Source: Pelobacter sp. UBA6093 (GTDB taxonomy: Bacteria; Desulfobacterota; Desulfuromonadia; Desulfuromonadales; Syntrophotaleaceae). Taken from it: a DNA stretch of 54,653 bases. The notes under the pieces were generated by a model. It was not told the DNA's origin, did no database searches, and saw only the letters and a list, made by a program, of their open reading frames with translations. A program made the translations under genes and the position numbers. Positions 16,457 through 25,119 of this stretch are shown in pieces. The stretch lies in contig DIWZ01000003.1 in the NCBI GenBank assembly GCA_002435955.1, positions 3,187 through 57,839 of the forward strand. The letters run 5' to 3'. The stretch's first letter is position 1. Each line of letters begins with the position of its first letter.

Positions 16457-17782
16457 ATGACAGGGCAAGTCGCCAAAAGGAGCGCATTGTCGGTGAAAGC
16501 GAAGCTGTTGATCGTTGAAGATGAAGCGTTCATCGCGCTGGAAATCAAAACCCGCCTCCAGAAGATGGGGTACGAGGTGTGCGGCATGGTTTCGCGCGGC
16601 GAGGATGCCATTCTGCAGGCGGCGGCCATGCGGCCGGACCTGGTGCTCATGGATATTTGTCTGAAAGGTGCAATGAGCGGTGTCGATGCCGCTGCGATAA
16701 TCCGTGAAAAAAACCGGATACCGGTAGTTTATCTCACCTCCCATGCCGATGAGGAAACCCTGGAGCGGGCTAAACGGACCGATCCCTATGGCTTTTTGCT
16801 CAAACCGTTTCAGGAAAAGGATTTGCGCATCGGCATCGAAATAGCGTTGCACAAACACGCCATGGAACGACAACTGCTGGAAAGTGAAGAGAAGTTCCGG
16901 CTGGTAACCGAAAGTATCGACGATGTTTTCTGGCTCAGCAGCCCCGATTTCAAGGAGCTTCTTTATATCAGTCCTGCTTATGAAAAAGTCTGGGGCCGCA
17001 GGCGGGAGGATCTGTGTCGCGACCCGCAGTCGTTTCTGGACAGCGTGCACCCGGCGGATCGCGGTGCCGTTCGCTCCCTTTTGGAACATCCCCCCTTTGA
17101 AAGCCTGCAACTCGAATACCGTATCGTTAAGCCCGACGGCTCCATAACCTGGGTCCGGGATCGCCGATTCCCGGTTTTGGATAAGCAGGGGCAGCCGTAT
17201 CGCCTGGCGGGGGTGGCGACGGATATTTCCGCGCAAAAGGAGGCCGAACTGCAGTTGCTGGTACTCAACCGGAAACTGCAGCAGCAGGCCACCCATGATG
17301 TTCTTACCGGCTTGCCTAACCGGCGGCTGCTGATAGACCGTCTCGATCAGGCTTTGGCCCATGCCAGACGCAATGGCGGGCACCTCGCTCTGCTGTTCAT
17401 CGATCTCGACGGGTTCAAGGATATCAATGATCGCCTTGGTCATACCGCAGGTGACGAGGTGCTGGAAATCATCGGCCAACGACTTAAACACCTACTGCGC
17501 TCCGCCGATACTGCCGCGCGTCTGGGGGGGGACGAATTCGGTCTTGTCCTGTCGAATATCAGCGACAGACAAGACGCCCGGCTGGTGGCGAAAAAGGTGC
17601 TGGAGGCCATATTCACGCCCTTTATGATCCGGGAGGAGCGCTGCTATATCAGTGCCTCCATCGGTATCAGCCTTTACCCGGAACATGGGGCATCGACGGA
17701 TGAACTCATCAGTCGCGCCGACGCGGCCATGTACAAGGTCAAACGTTCGGGTAAAGGTTCCTTCGGTTTTTACTCCGAATAA
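16457..17782 (+). CDS. Response regulator with PAS and GGDEF domains (diguanylate cyclase)
   Basis: This 441-residue protein has three parts: a receiver domain (about 15-130, phosphoacceptor D66), a PAS domain (about 145-265), and a GGDEF domain (about 280-441). The active site GGDEF is intact at 357-361 and an inhibitory-site RxxD (RSAD) sits at 348-351. It should therefore make cyclic di-GMP with product feedback. Its gene follows the HisKA_2 kinase by 20 bases, which suggests a two-component path from PAS sensing to c-di-GMP. Confidence 0.92.
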   Translation: MTGQVAKRSALSVKAKLLIVEDEAFIALEIKTRLQKMGYEVCGMVSRGEDAILQAAAMRPDLVLMDICLKGAMSGVDAAAIIREKNRIPVVYLTSHADEETLERAKRTDPYGFLLKPFQEKDLRIGIEIALHKHAMERQLLESEEKFRLVTESIDDVFWLSSPDFKELLYISPAYEKVWGRRREDLCRDPQSFLDSVHPADRGAVRSLLEHPPFESLQLEYRIVKPDGSITWVRDRRFPVLDKQGQPYRLAGVATDISAQKEAELQLLVLNRKLQQQATHDVLTGLPNRRLLIDRLDQALAHARRNGGHLALLFIDLDGFKDINDRLGHTAGDEVLEIIGQRLKHLLRSADTAARLGGDEFGLVLSNISDRQDARLVAKKVLEAIFTPFMIREERCYISASIGISLYPEHGASTDELISRADAAMYKVKRSGKGSFGFYSE

Positions 17783-17982
17783 TCCCTTTTTGGTTAAAGG
17801 GAAAACAGGTTGCCCCTTCCGTTGCCCTTGATCCTTCAAAAAAATCCCCGGCACCGAACAAAAACAGCCAATCCGCTTTTGTTACCGAAAAATTGCGGCA
17901 TACTTCTACTTTAAAAGTTTGTTTTTGATGCGGACCCGATAGGTTCATCAGCATGAAAACCAGCCAGCAAGGGGGAGTCGCC

Positions 17983-19449
17983 GTGTCCGAAAAAAAACAA
18001 CTGCGCATCGCAACCCGCAACTCAGGTTTCATCAATCCGGAAAAGATCGACGACTATATTGCCGTCGGTGGCTACCAGGCTTTAGGACGCTGTCTGGTCG
18101 ATATGACGCCGCAGCAGGTCATCGACGAAATGACCCTCAGCGGGTTGCGCGGACGTGGCGGCGCGGGATTTCCCACCGGGGTCAAATGGGGCTTTGCCGC
18201 CAAATATCCGGCGGATGTCAAGTACATCATCTGCAACGCCGATGAGGGCGACCCCGGGGCCTTTATGGACCGTGCCGTCCTCGAAGGCGATCCGCATACC
18301 GTTATCGAAGGCATGCTCATTGCCGGTTACGCCGTCGGTGCCCGACATGGCGCCGTTTATATCCGAGCCGAATACCCTCTGGCCATCAAACGCCTGCGCA
18401 TTGCCATCGAGCAGGCTCAAGACTACGGGCTGCTCGGGGACAACATCCTCGGCAGCGAATTCTCCTTCGACATCGAGCTTAAATACGGCGCCGGAGCGTT
18501 TGTTTGCGGCGAGGAAACCGCCCTGATCCGCTCCATCGAAGGCAATCGTGGCGAGCCCTATACCAAACCGCCGTTCCCCGCCGAATCCGGCTATTGGAAC
18601 AAGCCGACCATCGTCAACAACGTCGAGACACTGGCCAACGTCCCGGCCATCTTGATGAAAGGTCCCGAATGGTTCAGCAGTATCGGATCGGCCACGGCCA
18701 AGGGAACCAAGGTTTTCTCCCTGGTTGGCAAGATTACCAACGTCGGCCTTATCGAAGTACCCATGGGTATCACCCTTAAGGAGGTTATCTTCGACATCGG
18801 CGGCGGGTGCCCCGACGGCAAGAAGTTCAAGGCGGTGCAGACCGGCGGGCCGTCAGGCGGAGTCCTGACCTATAAAGATCTCGATGCGCCCATCGATTAC
18901 GAAAGTCTCGCGGAGCGCGAATCGATCATGGGGTCCGGCGGCATGATCGTCATGGACGAGGATGCCTGCATGGTGGCCATTGCCAAGTTTTTTCTCGAAT
19001 TCACCATGGAGGAAAGCTGCGGTAAATGTACCCCCTGCCGTATCGGCTCCAAGCGGTTGTGGGAGATGCTCGACAAAATCACTATCGGGCAGGCTACAGA
19101 ACAGGATCTGGAGACCCTCGTCACTCTGGCGAGGACCATCAAGGATACCGCCCTGTGCGGCCTTGGCCAGACCATGCCCAACCCCATACTGTCCACAGTG
19201 CGGGTGTTCCGTGATGAATATCTTGCCCATATCATCGAGAAACGCTGCCCGGCAGGTGTCTGCACGCACCTTTTGCAGTACGTTATCCTGAAGGAAAAAT
19301 GTGTCGGGTGCACTCTTTGCGCCAAGATTTGCCCGGTAAAGTGCATCAGCGGCGCGCCGAAAGAACTGCATGTCATCGATCAGAGCAAGTGCATCAAGTG
19401 CGGTGCCTGCCTGGAAAAATGCAAGTTCGATGCGATCATTACCAAGTGA
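17983..19449 (+). CDS. NuoF-like NADH-binding flavoprotein with C-terminal 2x[4Fe-4S] ferredoxin domain
   Basis: This protein of about 488 residues has the FMN/NADH fold of complex I subunit NuoF ('GRGGAGFPTGVKW', 'NADEGDPGAFMDR', 'GAGAFVCGEETALI'), the N3-type cluster motif 'ESCGKCTPCRIG', and two C-terminal [4Fe-4S] motifs ('CVGCTLCAKICPVKC', 'CIKCGACLEKC'). This matches the beta subunit of bifurcating hydrogenases and related NADH:ferredoxin enzymes, but the N-terminal thioredoxin-like [2Fe-2S] domain of those is missing. No NuoE, hydrogenase or formate dehydrogenase gene is adjacent. I prefer the GTG at 17983 because GGGGGAG precedes it; an ATG 30 bases upstream lacks a ribosome site. Confidence 0.85.
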   Translation: MSEKKQLRIATRNSGFINPEKIDDYIAVGGYQALGRCLVDMTPQQVIDEMTLSGLRGRGGAGFPTGVKWGFAAKYPADVKYIICNADEGDPGAFMDRAVLEGDPHTVIEGMLIAGYAVGARHGAVYIRAEYPLAIKRLRIAIEQAQDYGLLGDNILGSEFSFDIELKYGAGAFVCGEETALIRSIEGNRGEPYTKPPFPAESGYWNKPTIVNNVETLANVPAILMKGPEWFSSIGSATAKGTKVFSLVGKITNVGLIEVPMGITLKEVIFDIGGGCPDGKKFKAVQTGGPSGGVLTYKDLDAPIDYESLAERESIMGSGGMIVMDEDACMVAIAKFFLEFTMEESCGKCTPCRIGSKRLWEMLDKITIGQATEQDLETLVTLARTIKDTALCGLGQTMPNPILSTVRVFRDEYLAHIIEKRCPAGVCTHLLQYVILKEKCVGCTLCAKICPVKCISGAPKELHVIDQSKCIKCGACLEKCKFDAIITK

Positions 19450-19496
19450 CCGTCTCTTGCTCCTGTTTGCGGCAGGCGCGGGGAGACTGACAGGCC

Positions 19497-19886
19497 ATGG
19501 TCGGCGAAAAAACTATGTGCGATAAAAAGAAGTTTAATAGAGCCGAATCGTTGCGGCTGACCCCCATTAATCGCCTGGCTGCCATCAAGCTCAAAGTTGC
19601 CGGTCTGGAGGAGCAGCCTTCGGTGCTGCCCGTGTTCCAGCTTATGTCCTGGGGACTGGCCGACTGCGCGTGTCTGGCCCACGAGGATACTGCCGATGAG
19701 CTGATGCAATTGGTGTGGCAACCCGATCAGCGGGCTGCCCTCGATTACCTGCTTACCAATGTGCCCGGTGGTGCTATAGCATTCCAGCGCAAGTTGTTGC
19801 ATATGCCCCCACGTGCCGCCGCCTGGGCGTTGCTCGGCGTCTTTGATCTGCGCTTGAAGGCTGATCCCCATAAACCGTACCCCTGA
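19497..19886 (+). CDS. Hypothetical protein
   Basis: This 129-residue soluble protein was not recognised. It contains 'INRLAAIKLKVAGLEEQP' and a mid-region Cys pair ('DCACLAHED'), but no clear metal motif, signal peptide or membrane segment. GGGGAG lies upstream of the ATG. It lies between the NuoF-like gene and a DUF502 gene, all on the same strand with short gaps, so co-transcription is possible. Codon pattern and absence of a better frame support it as real. Confidence 0.6.
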   Translation: MVGEKTMCDKKKFNRAESLRLTPINRLAAIKLKVAGLEEQPSVLPVFQLMSWGLADCACLAHEDTADELMQLVWQPDQRAALDYLLTNVPGGAIAFQRKLLHMPPRAAAWALLGVFDLRLKADPHKPYP

Positions 19887-19926
19887 GAACAGGCCGCCCC
19901 TGCAGGGAAACGACGCAGGAGAGTTC

Positions 19927-20586
19927 ATGCTCATGAAGCAATTCCGCAGGACCATGTTTCGGGGGCTGATGGCGGTGCTGCCCGTCGTCCTGACTTTCTA
20001 TATCCTCTACTGGCTGGTGCGTTCCGCCGAGACCGTCCTTGGTTCCGTTCTAGCTCTGTTGTTGCCGGACGGTTGGTATGTGCCCGGCATGGGGCTGGTG
20101 GCCGGACTGGTTGTTACCTTTCTGTTCGGCATGGCCATGAATGCCTTTCTGGTGCGCAAAATTCTCGGTGTCAGTGAAACGCTGATGAATCGGATCCCCC
20201 TGGTCAAGATCCTTTACGGAGCCGTCAAGGATTTTATCGGTTTTTTTGCGACCAAACGCGAGTCGCAGTTTAGCCAGGTGGTCACTATCGATCTGGAATT
20301 CGGCGGTATGCCCATGCGCATGCTTGGCTTCGTTACCTGCAGTGACTTCAGCAACCTTCCCGCTGGAATAGGTACGCCTGATGAAGTTGCCGTATACCTT
20401 CCCTTGAGTTACCAGATCGGCGGCTACACGGTTATCGTTCCGCGCGCCCGTATCAAGCCGGTGGAGATATCCATCCACCGGGCCATGGGCTTTGTTGTTA
20501 CCGGGGGACTCACCGCGGATAAAGGTCCTGCAGGTTCAGCGGGCAGAGCAGGCGGCCAGGTTCCAAATCCGTCCGGAACGGCATGA
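19927..20586 (+). CDS. DUF502 membrane protein
   Basis: This 219-residue protein has two strong transmembrane helices (about 15-35 and 57-80). They are followed by the conserved DUF502 body ('IPLVKILYGAVKDFIGFF', 'TPDEVAVYLPLSYQIGGYTVIVP'). Bacterial members are widespread and of unknown function; plant relatives (LCV/COV family) affect vascular patterning, which offers no direct hint here. The C-terminal 25 residues are Gly/Ala rich and probably disordered. An in-frame second ATG two codons later is an equally possible start. Confidence 0.88.
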   Translation: MLMKQFRRTMFRGLMAVLPVVLTFYILYWLVRSAETVLGSVLALLLPDGWYVPGMGLVAGLVVTFLFGMAMNAFLVRKILGVSETLMNRIPLVKILYGAVKDFIGFFATKRESQFSQVVTIDLEFGGMPMRMLGFVTCSDFSNLPAGIGTPDEVAVYLPLSYQIGGYTVIVPRARIKPVEISIHRAMGFVVTGGLTADKGPAGSAGRAGGQVPNPSGTA

Positions 20587-20730
20587 CGCAGACACAAGCG
20601 TATCTGCAACCACGGCGCGGGCGCTCCTTTCCATCCCCAGGACCTGTTCTCCAAAAGATCGTAGCTCCTGCGTCACTTATTGTTTGGAAATGGTTGCAGC
20701 CGAGGGGGGAGGATGGGCCGCTCGCATGGG

Positions 20731-21837
20731 TTAAAAAGGCGAGAGAGTAAAGGGCAGGTTCAGGGCTTTGGCCACGGCTTGATTATGCAACCGACCCTGG
20801 TGGAGGCTAAGCCCTTTGGCCAGGGCCTGGTCTTCGCGTAAAGCTTGTTGCAGTCCTTTGGTGGCGAGGTTGCGGATATACGCCAGGGTGCTGTTGGTCA
20901 AGGCAAAGGTGCTGGTGCGGCTGACGGCGCCGGGCATGTTGGCCACGCCGTAGTGTAAAACCCCGTGTACTTCACGCACGGGATCATCGTGGCAAGTAGG
21001 GCGGATCGTCTCCACGCAGCCGCCCTGGTCCACGGCCAGATCGACAATTACGCTGCCCGGTTCCATTTGTTTGACCAGCGCTTCCGACACCAGGTGCGGT
21101 GCTCTGGCTCCGGGGATCAATACCGCCCCGATAACCAGGTCCGCACGAAAAACCTCCTCCTCGATATTCTGTGCGTTCGACATCAGCGTGTGGATATGAT
21201 TGCCGTAGTGGTCGTCGAGGGCTGCCAGGCGTGCCGGTTCAATGTCGAGCACCGTGACATCGGCGCCCATGCCAACGGCGATGCGCACCGCATTACTGCC
21301 CCCGGTCCCGGCTCCCAGCACCACCACGCGCCCGGGACGTACCCCGGGAGCACCCGCGAGCAGCACACCTTTGCCGCCATGCTCTTTTTGCAGGAACTGA
21401 GCGCCGATCTGTACCGCCATGCGCCCCGCAACTTCGCTCATGGGTTGCAGCAGGGGCAGGCTGCGATCGGTCAGTTGGATAGTTTCGTAAGCAAGGGCGG
21501 TCACCTGTCTGTCGAGCAGGGCCGCGGTCAATTCCGGAGAGGCGGCCAAGTGTAAAAAGGTAAACAAAAGCTGGCCCGGGCGCAGCAGATCGTATTCCAC
21601 GGGGAGTGGCTCCTTGACCTTGATGATCAAGTCCGCTGCCGCGTAAATCTGGTCGGCGGTTTGCGTCATGTCGGCACCGGCCTGACGATACTGCTCATCG
21701 CTCAAGCCACTGCCCAGTCCTGCACCGTTTTCCACCATTACAAGGTGCCCGGCTTCGGTAAGATCCCGTACACCTGCCGGAGTCATGGCCACCCGGTATT
21801 CATGGGTCTTGATCTCTTTGGGAATTCCGATAATCAT
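20731..21837 (-). CDS. ald: Alanine dehydrogenase
   Basis: This 368-residue NAD-dependent enzyme interconverts alanine with pyruvate and ammonia. Family signatures are present: 'MIIGIPKEIKTHEYRVAMTPAGV' at the N-terminus (split over the first 23 residues), 'KVKEPLPVEY' with the substrate lysine, 'FTFLHLAA' with the catalytic histidine, and the NAD-binding 'VVLGAGTGGSNAVRIAVGMGADV'. Length matches the family. It is a single gene on the minus strand; the serA terminator at 21864-21896 separates it from serA. Confidence 0.95.
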   Translation of the reverse strand: MIIGIPKEIKTHEYRVAMTPAGVRDLTEAGHLVMVENGAGLGSGLSDEQYRQAGADMTQTADQIYAAADLIIKVKEPLPVEYDLLRPGQLLFTFLHLAASPELTAALLDRQVTALAYETIQLTDRSLPLLQPMSEVAGRMAVQIGAQFLQKEHGGKGVLLAGAPGVRPGRVVVLGAGTGGSNAVRIAVGMGADVTVLDIEPARLAALDDHYGNHIHTLMSNAQNIEEEVFRADLVIGAVLIPGARAPHLVSEALVKQMEPGSVIVDLAVDQGGCVETIRPTCHDDPVREVHGVLHYGVANMPGAVSRTSTFALTNSTLAYIRNLATKGLQQALREDQALAKGLSLHQGRLHNQAVAKALNLPFTLSPF

Positions 21838-21863
21838 GGTTCGATCTTACTCCCAGACTTGAG

Positions 21864-21896
21864 AAAAAGGGCCGGCGCGTGATGCGTCGGCCCTTT
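21864..21896 (-). terminator. Intrinsic terminator of serA
   Basis: On the minus strand AAAGGGCCG pairs with CGGCCCTTT and is followed by a T-run (TTTTT), starting 11 bases after the serA stop. It also separates serA from ald. Confidence 0.8.
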
Positions 21897-21907
21897 GCGA
21901 TCAGGCT

Positions 21908-23512
21908 TTATTCTTCCGGGCGCGCCTTGACCAGGTGCAGGTACTTGATGAAGGCCGCATCCACCGTGGAACCGATTTCATCCACAACGTTGGACGGCAC
22001 GGCTGAGTCCAGGGAAAGAATGACCATGGCTTCTCCCCGTTTTTCCTGACGGCCGAGATTCATGGCGGCGATATTGATGTCGTGTTCGCCCATCACCCGG
22101 CCAATCTTGCCGATCATGCCCGGCTGGTCCTTGTAAGTGATAAGCATCATGTGTTCTTCCGGAGCAAAATCGACCTGGCAGTCACGCAGGCGCACAATGC
22201 GCGGTTGACCTTCGAAATGAGTGCCGACGATGGTACGTCGCATGCCGGGTCCTTCAATGTCGATGGTTACGGTGTTGGCGAACGCCGCCGGATCGGGGTT
22301 TTTGATTTCCTCGACGGTGATGCCCATGTTTTCGGCAATGAGGGAGGCGTTGACCATGTTGACGTCCTGCTCGACCTTGTTGTCCAGCAGGGCGGCCAGG
22401 CCGCATACTGTAATGGGCGTGCAGCAGTAATTGGCCACGTTGCCCTGGTAGGTAAAGGTGATTTTGTTGAGGTTGGAATCGGCGAGTTGGGCGACAAAGT
22501 CGGCCATGATATTCACCAGGCGCAAAAACGGGCGCATCTGCCCCATCAGGGAGCTGTCGAAGCGCGGTATGTTGGCGGCGTATTCCATGGGCTGTTCGTT
22601 GGCGAACCGCACGATATCCTTGGCAACGTCGATGGATACGTTGATCTGGGCCTCGGCGCTGGAGGCGCCCAGGTGAGGAACGGCCAGCATGCGTTCGTGG
22701 GCGACGAGCTGCTTGATGTGGTCGCTCTTGGGCGGTTCCTCGGTCCACACGTCGACACAGGCCATACCGACCTTGCCGTTTTCCAGGGCCGCCAGCAGCG
22801 CCGGTTCGTTGATGATGCCGCCGCGGGCGGTGTTGACCAGGATCACGCCATCCTTCATCTGTTCAAACTCAGCGGTATCGATGAGGTTGCGGGTTTCGTC
22901 GTTGAGAGGCACATGCAGGGAAATGACATCGGAGGTTTTGATCAGTTCCTCAAAGGATACAAGCCTCACGCCGAGATCCTGAACCCGCTTTTCGGAGATA
23001 TACGGGTCGCAGCCGATGACCTCGCAACCAAACGCCTTCAGGCGGGTAACCACCCCGCCGCCGATCTTGTTGAGGCCAATGACGCCGGCAACCTTGTCTT
23101 TGATCTCCATGGCCTTGATGGAACGGTTCCATTCCCCGCTCTTGATACTGTTGTCGGCCTTCACAAGTTTGCGGCAGGCAGCCAGGATAAGCGCCATGGC
23201 GTGTTCGATGACGCTGTTGATATTGCCGAAAGGTGCGTTGCAGACAATGATCCCTTTTTCGCTGGCCGCTTTGAGATCGACGTTATCCAGTCCGACTCCT
23301 GCCCTGGCGACGACTTTGAGATTTTTACCGGCCTCAAGCAGTTCACGATCCGCCTTGGTCGCACTGCGAATCACCAGTGCATCATAGTTGCCAATGATGT
23401 TAAGCAATTCTTCCCGGGTAAGGTCGGTTTTGACGTCCAGCTCGATGAGGGGTTCCTTTTCAATGATCAATAGCCCCTCTTTGGCAAGTTTTTCCGCAAC
23501 CAGAATTTTCAT
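21908..23512 (-). CDS. serA: D-3-phosphoglycerate dehydrogenase
   Basis: This 534-residue enzyme oxidises 3-phosphoglycerate to start serine synthesis. Domains in order are substrate-binding plus Rossmann NAD domain (about 1-310), an allosteric substrate-binding (ASB) domain, and a C-terminal ACT domain (about 460-534) for serine feedback. Catalytic signatures include 'RAGVGLDNVD', 'RGGIINE' and 'PHLGAS'. The NAD loop reads GLNKIG (146-151) rather than the usual GLGKIG, with N148 at the second glycine. The start at 23512 follows AAAGGAGCG; 41 codons upstream in the same frame look non-coding. Confidence 0.94.
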   Translation of the reverse strand: MKILVAEKLAKEGLLIIEKEPLIELDVKTDLTREELLNIIGNYDALVIRSATKADRELLEAGKNLKVVARAGVGLDNVDLKAASEKGIIVCNAPFGNINSVIEHAMALILAACRKLVKADNSIKSGEWNRSIKAMEIKDKVAGVIGLNKIGGGVVTRLKAFGCEVIGCDPYISEKRVQDLGVRLVSFEELIKTSDVISLHVPLNDETRNLIDTAEFEQMKDGVILVNTARGGIINEPALLAALENGKVGMACVDVWTEEPPKSDHIKQLVAHERMLAVPHLGASSAEAQINVSIDVAKDIVRFANEQPMEYAANIPRFDSSLMGQMRPFLRLVNIMADFVAQLADSNLNKITFTYQGNVANYCCTPITVCGLAALLDNKVEQDVNMVNASLIAENMGITVEEIKNPDPAAFANTVTIDIEGPGMRRTIVGTHFEGQPRIVRLRDCQVDFAPEEHMMLITYKDQPGMIGKIGRVMGEHDINIAAMNLGRQEKRGEAMVILSLDSAVPSNVVDEIGSTVDAAFIKYLHLVKARPEE

Positions 23513-23635
23513 TATCGCTCCTTTGCGTTCAAGCAACTGTCTGACCAGTGGGCGAAGGGGACATGCATGGGATGTCCGGAGGGCGTGCCCCGGGGTCGGG
23601 TAAGGGTTTGAGATACGGGCAACCCGCAGGCGCAA

Positions 23636-23812
23636 TGGCTGCCCGTTTTCAGGAATCGAAAAGCCTTGTCATAATATAAAACGCGGATAATTTTTGCCAG
23701 TAAATTTGTCTATTTTAGAAACGTTTAAAAAAATGCTGGAAAAATAAGACAACATTCACTATGATGCCGGCCAGTTTGATTAAGGTTGTCTAAACCCTGG
23801 AGGTGCAGGATT
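23636..23812. other. AT-rich spacer between divergent genes
   Basis: This spacer separates serA (-) and the ELWxxDGT protein (+). It is AT-rich (for example 23677-23755) and probably holds both promoters. No confident -35/-10 pair could be assigned. Confidence 0.4.
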
Positions 23813-24616
23813 ATGAAAATACGTCGTTTCTTGTCTTTGTTGCTCCTTGCTATTTTTGTCATCGGGTTTGGCGGCGGTTTCCACGAGTTTGACAGCAAGA
23901 CTCTCCGGCAAGGGGTTCTGTCGAGTTGCTTTCGGAGGGACAGTGTCGCCTGGGGGCAGGAGCTGTGGCGCTCTGACGGCAGTTCCGAAGGGACGATGCT
24001 GGTCCGTGATATTAAACCCGGCAGGGAATCGGGCCGGCCTTACCAGCTCAGGCAGGCGAATCAGCAGCTGTATTTCGGTGCCGACGACGGGCGCCATGGA
24101 TTTGAATTGTGGCGTTCCGATGGCAGTGCCAGCGGCACCCGGATGGTAGCGGACATCAATCCCGGGCCAGCCGGTTCGTTCCCTGTGGGCATCGCCATCC
24201 TGGGGGAGATGGTCTGCTTCGGTGCGGATGACGGCAGCAGCGGCCGCGAGTTGTGGTGCTCGGCAGGGACCAGGCAGGATACGCGCATGATCATGGATAT
24301 CTATCCCGGGACCAAGGGCTCCAATCCCAAGTATTTCACCAAGGTGGGTAACCTGCTGCTGTTCGAGGCCGATGACGGCATCCATGGCAGGGAACTATGG
24401 CGTACCGACGGTACCCAGGAGGGGACCATGCTGGTCTACGATATCAATGCGGGCAGGGATAATGCCTGGCCTTCCAATTTTTCCGTGATCAAGGGACTGC
24501 TGTTGTTTCGCGCTACCGATAGCAGGCACGGGCGCGAATTATGGCGCAGCGACGGAACGCCGGAGGGAACCTACATGGTGAAGGATCTCAACGACGGAAG
24601 GGCCGATGCCTTTTGA
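23813..24616 (+). CDS. Exported ELWxxDGT-repeat protein
   Basis: This 267-residue protein has an N-terminal signal peptide (about residues 1-24: basic start, then a hydrophobic run). It then has five copies of a unit of about 48 residues with the core ELWRxDGxxxGTxxVxDIxPG, as in the ELWxxDGT repeat family. Each copy is preceded by 'FGADDGxxGxE', which suggests a beta-propeller-like or sheet repeat. Third-copy residues deviate ('ELWCSAGT'). It is probably periplasmic or secreted; function is unknown. GGAGG precedes the ATG. The protein ends inside the fifth unit, so the last blade may be incomplete. Confidence 0.85.
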   Translation: MKIRRFLSLLLLAIFVIGFGGGFHEFDSKTLRQGVLSSCFRRDSVAWGQELWRSDGSSEGTMLVRDIKPGRESGRPYQLRQANQQLYFGADDGRHGFELWRSDGSASGTRMVADINPGPAGSFPVGIAILGEMVCFGADDGSSGRELWCSAGTRQDTRMIMDIYPGTKGSNPKYFTKVGNLLLFEADDGIHGRELWRTDGTQEGTMLVYDINAGRDNAWPSNFSVIKGLLLFRATDSRHGRELWRSDGTPEGTYMVKDLNDGRADAF

Positions 24617-24644
24617 GAATTTGAGGGGAGGGTTAAAGGCAAAC

Positions 24645-24675
24645 AAAAAGGGACCTGCATTTCTGCAAGTCCCTT
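24645..24675 (-). terminator. Terminator of the tRNA-fMet gene
   Basis: On the minus strand AAGGGACTTGCA pairs with TGCAGGTCCCTT around a GAAA loop and is followed by TTTTT. It lies 8 bases downstream of the tRNA 3' end. Confidence 0.85.
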
Positions 24676-24682
24676 GTTTAAT

Positions 24683-24759
<77 letters not shown>

Positions 24760-24772
24760 TCAGTGAAGTGAG

Positions 24773-24801
24773 AAGATACACAATCGTTCGAGGATTGTCA
24801 A
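24773..24801 (-). promoter_or_regulatory. Promoter of tRNA-fMet
   Basis: On the minus strand TTGACA (24796-24801) and TATCTT (24773-24778) are 17 bases apart, a near-consensus sigma-70 promoter just upstream of the tRNA. Confidence 0.8.
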
Positions 24802-24905
24802 CCCGCAGTTGCGGAAAATTTTACAATCGGGGTTTTTTGTTCGGTTGCCGCCATGACGCAGTGCTGCTAGAATGATTCCGTCATCCATCAAAAAGGACGC
24901 AACCG

Positions 24906-25082
24906 TTGAGTAAATCCTCTTCCAAACAAACCTTTAATCGCCTTTGTGCCCGTTGTCTGCGAGATTGCCGGCAATCCGAAGGCACCCTTTTAATCAGTTG
25001 CCCCCGTTTCATGCCCCGTCCCTTCAAAGTCAAGGATTACCGTTTCGATCAGCTCGATCTGTTTGGGCTTCCCCGCAAATAA
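24906..25082 (+). CDS. Small four-cysteine protein
   Basis: This 58-residue protein starts with TTG, with AAAAAGGA eight bases upstream. Its cysteines are arranged as C-x2-C-x3-C and a fourth 11 residues on ('LCARCLRDC', 'ISCPRF'), suggesting a zinc- or iron-binding ribbon. The C-terminus 'FKVKDYRFDQLDLFGLPRK' is amphipathic. It is basic and soluble. I do not know a named family; small proteins with this look occur in related bacteria. The good ribosome-binding site and cysteine spacing support it as a gene. Confidence 0.6.
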   Translation: MSKSSSKQTFNRLCARCLRDCRQSEGTLLISCPRFMPRPFKVKDYRFDQLDLFGLPRK

Positions 25083-25119
25083 CCCCGGGTGTTTTTTTTC
25101 CCCGATCGGCGGGACTCCT

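Noticed and set aside
22082..23473. 463-codon open frame antisense to serA
   Set aside because: It is a shadow of serA in another frame with no start signal.
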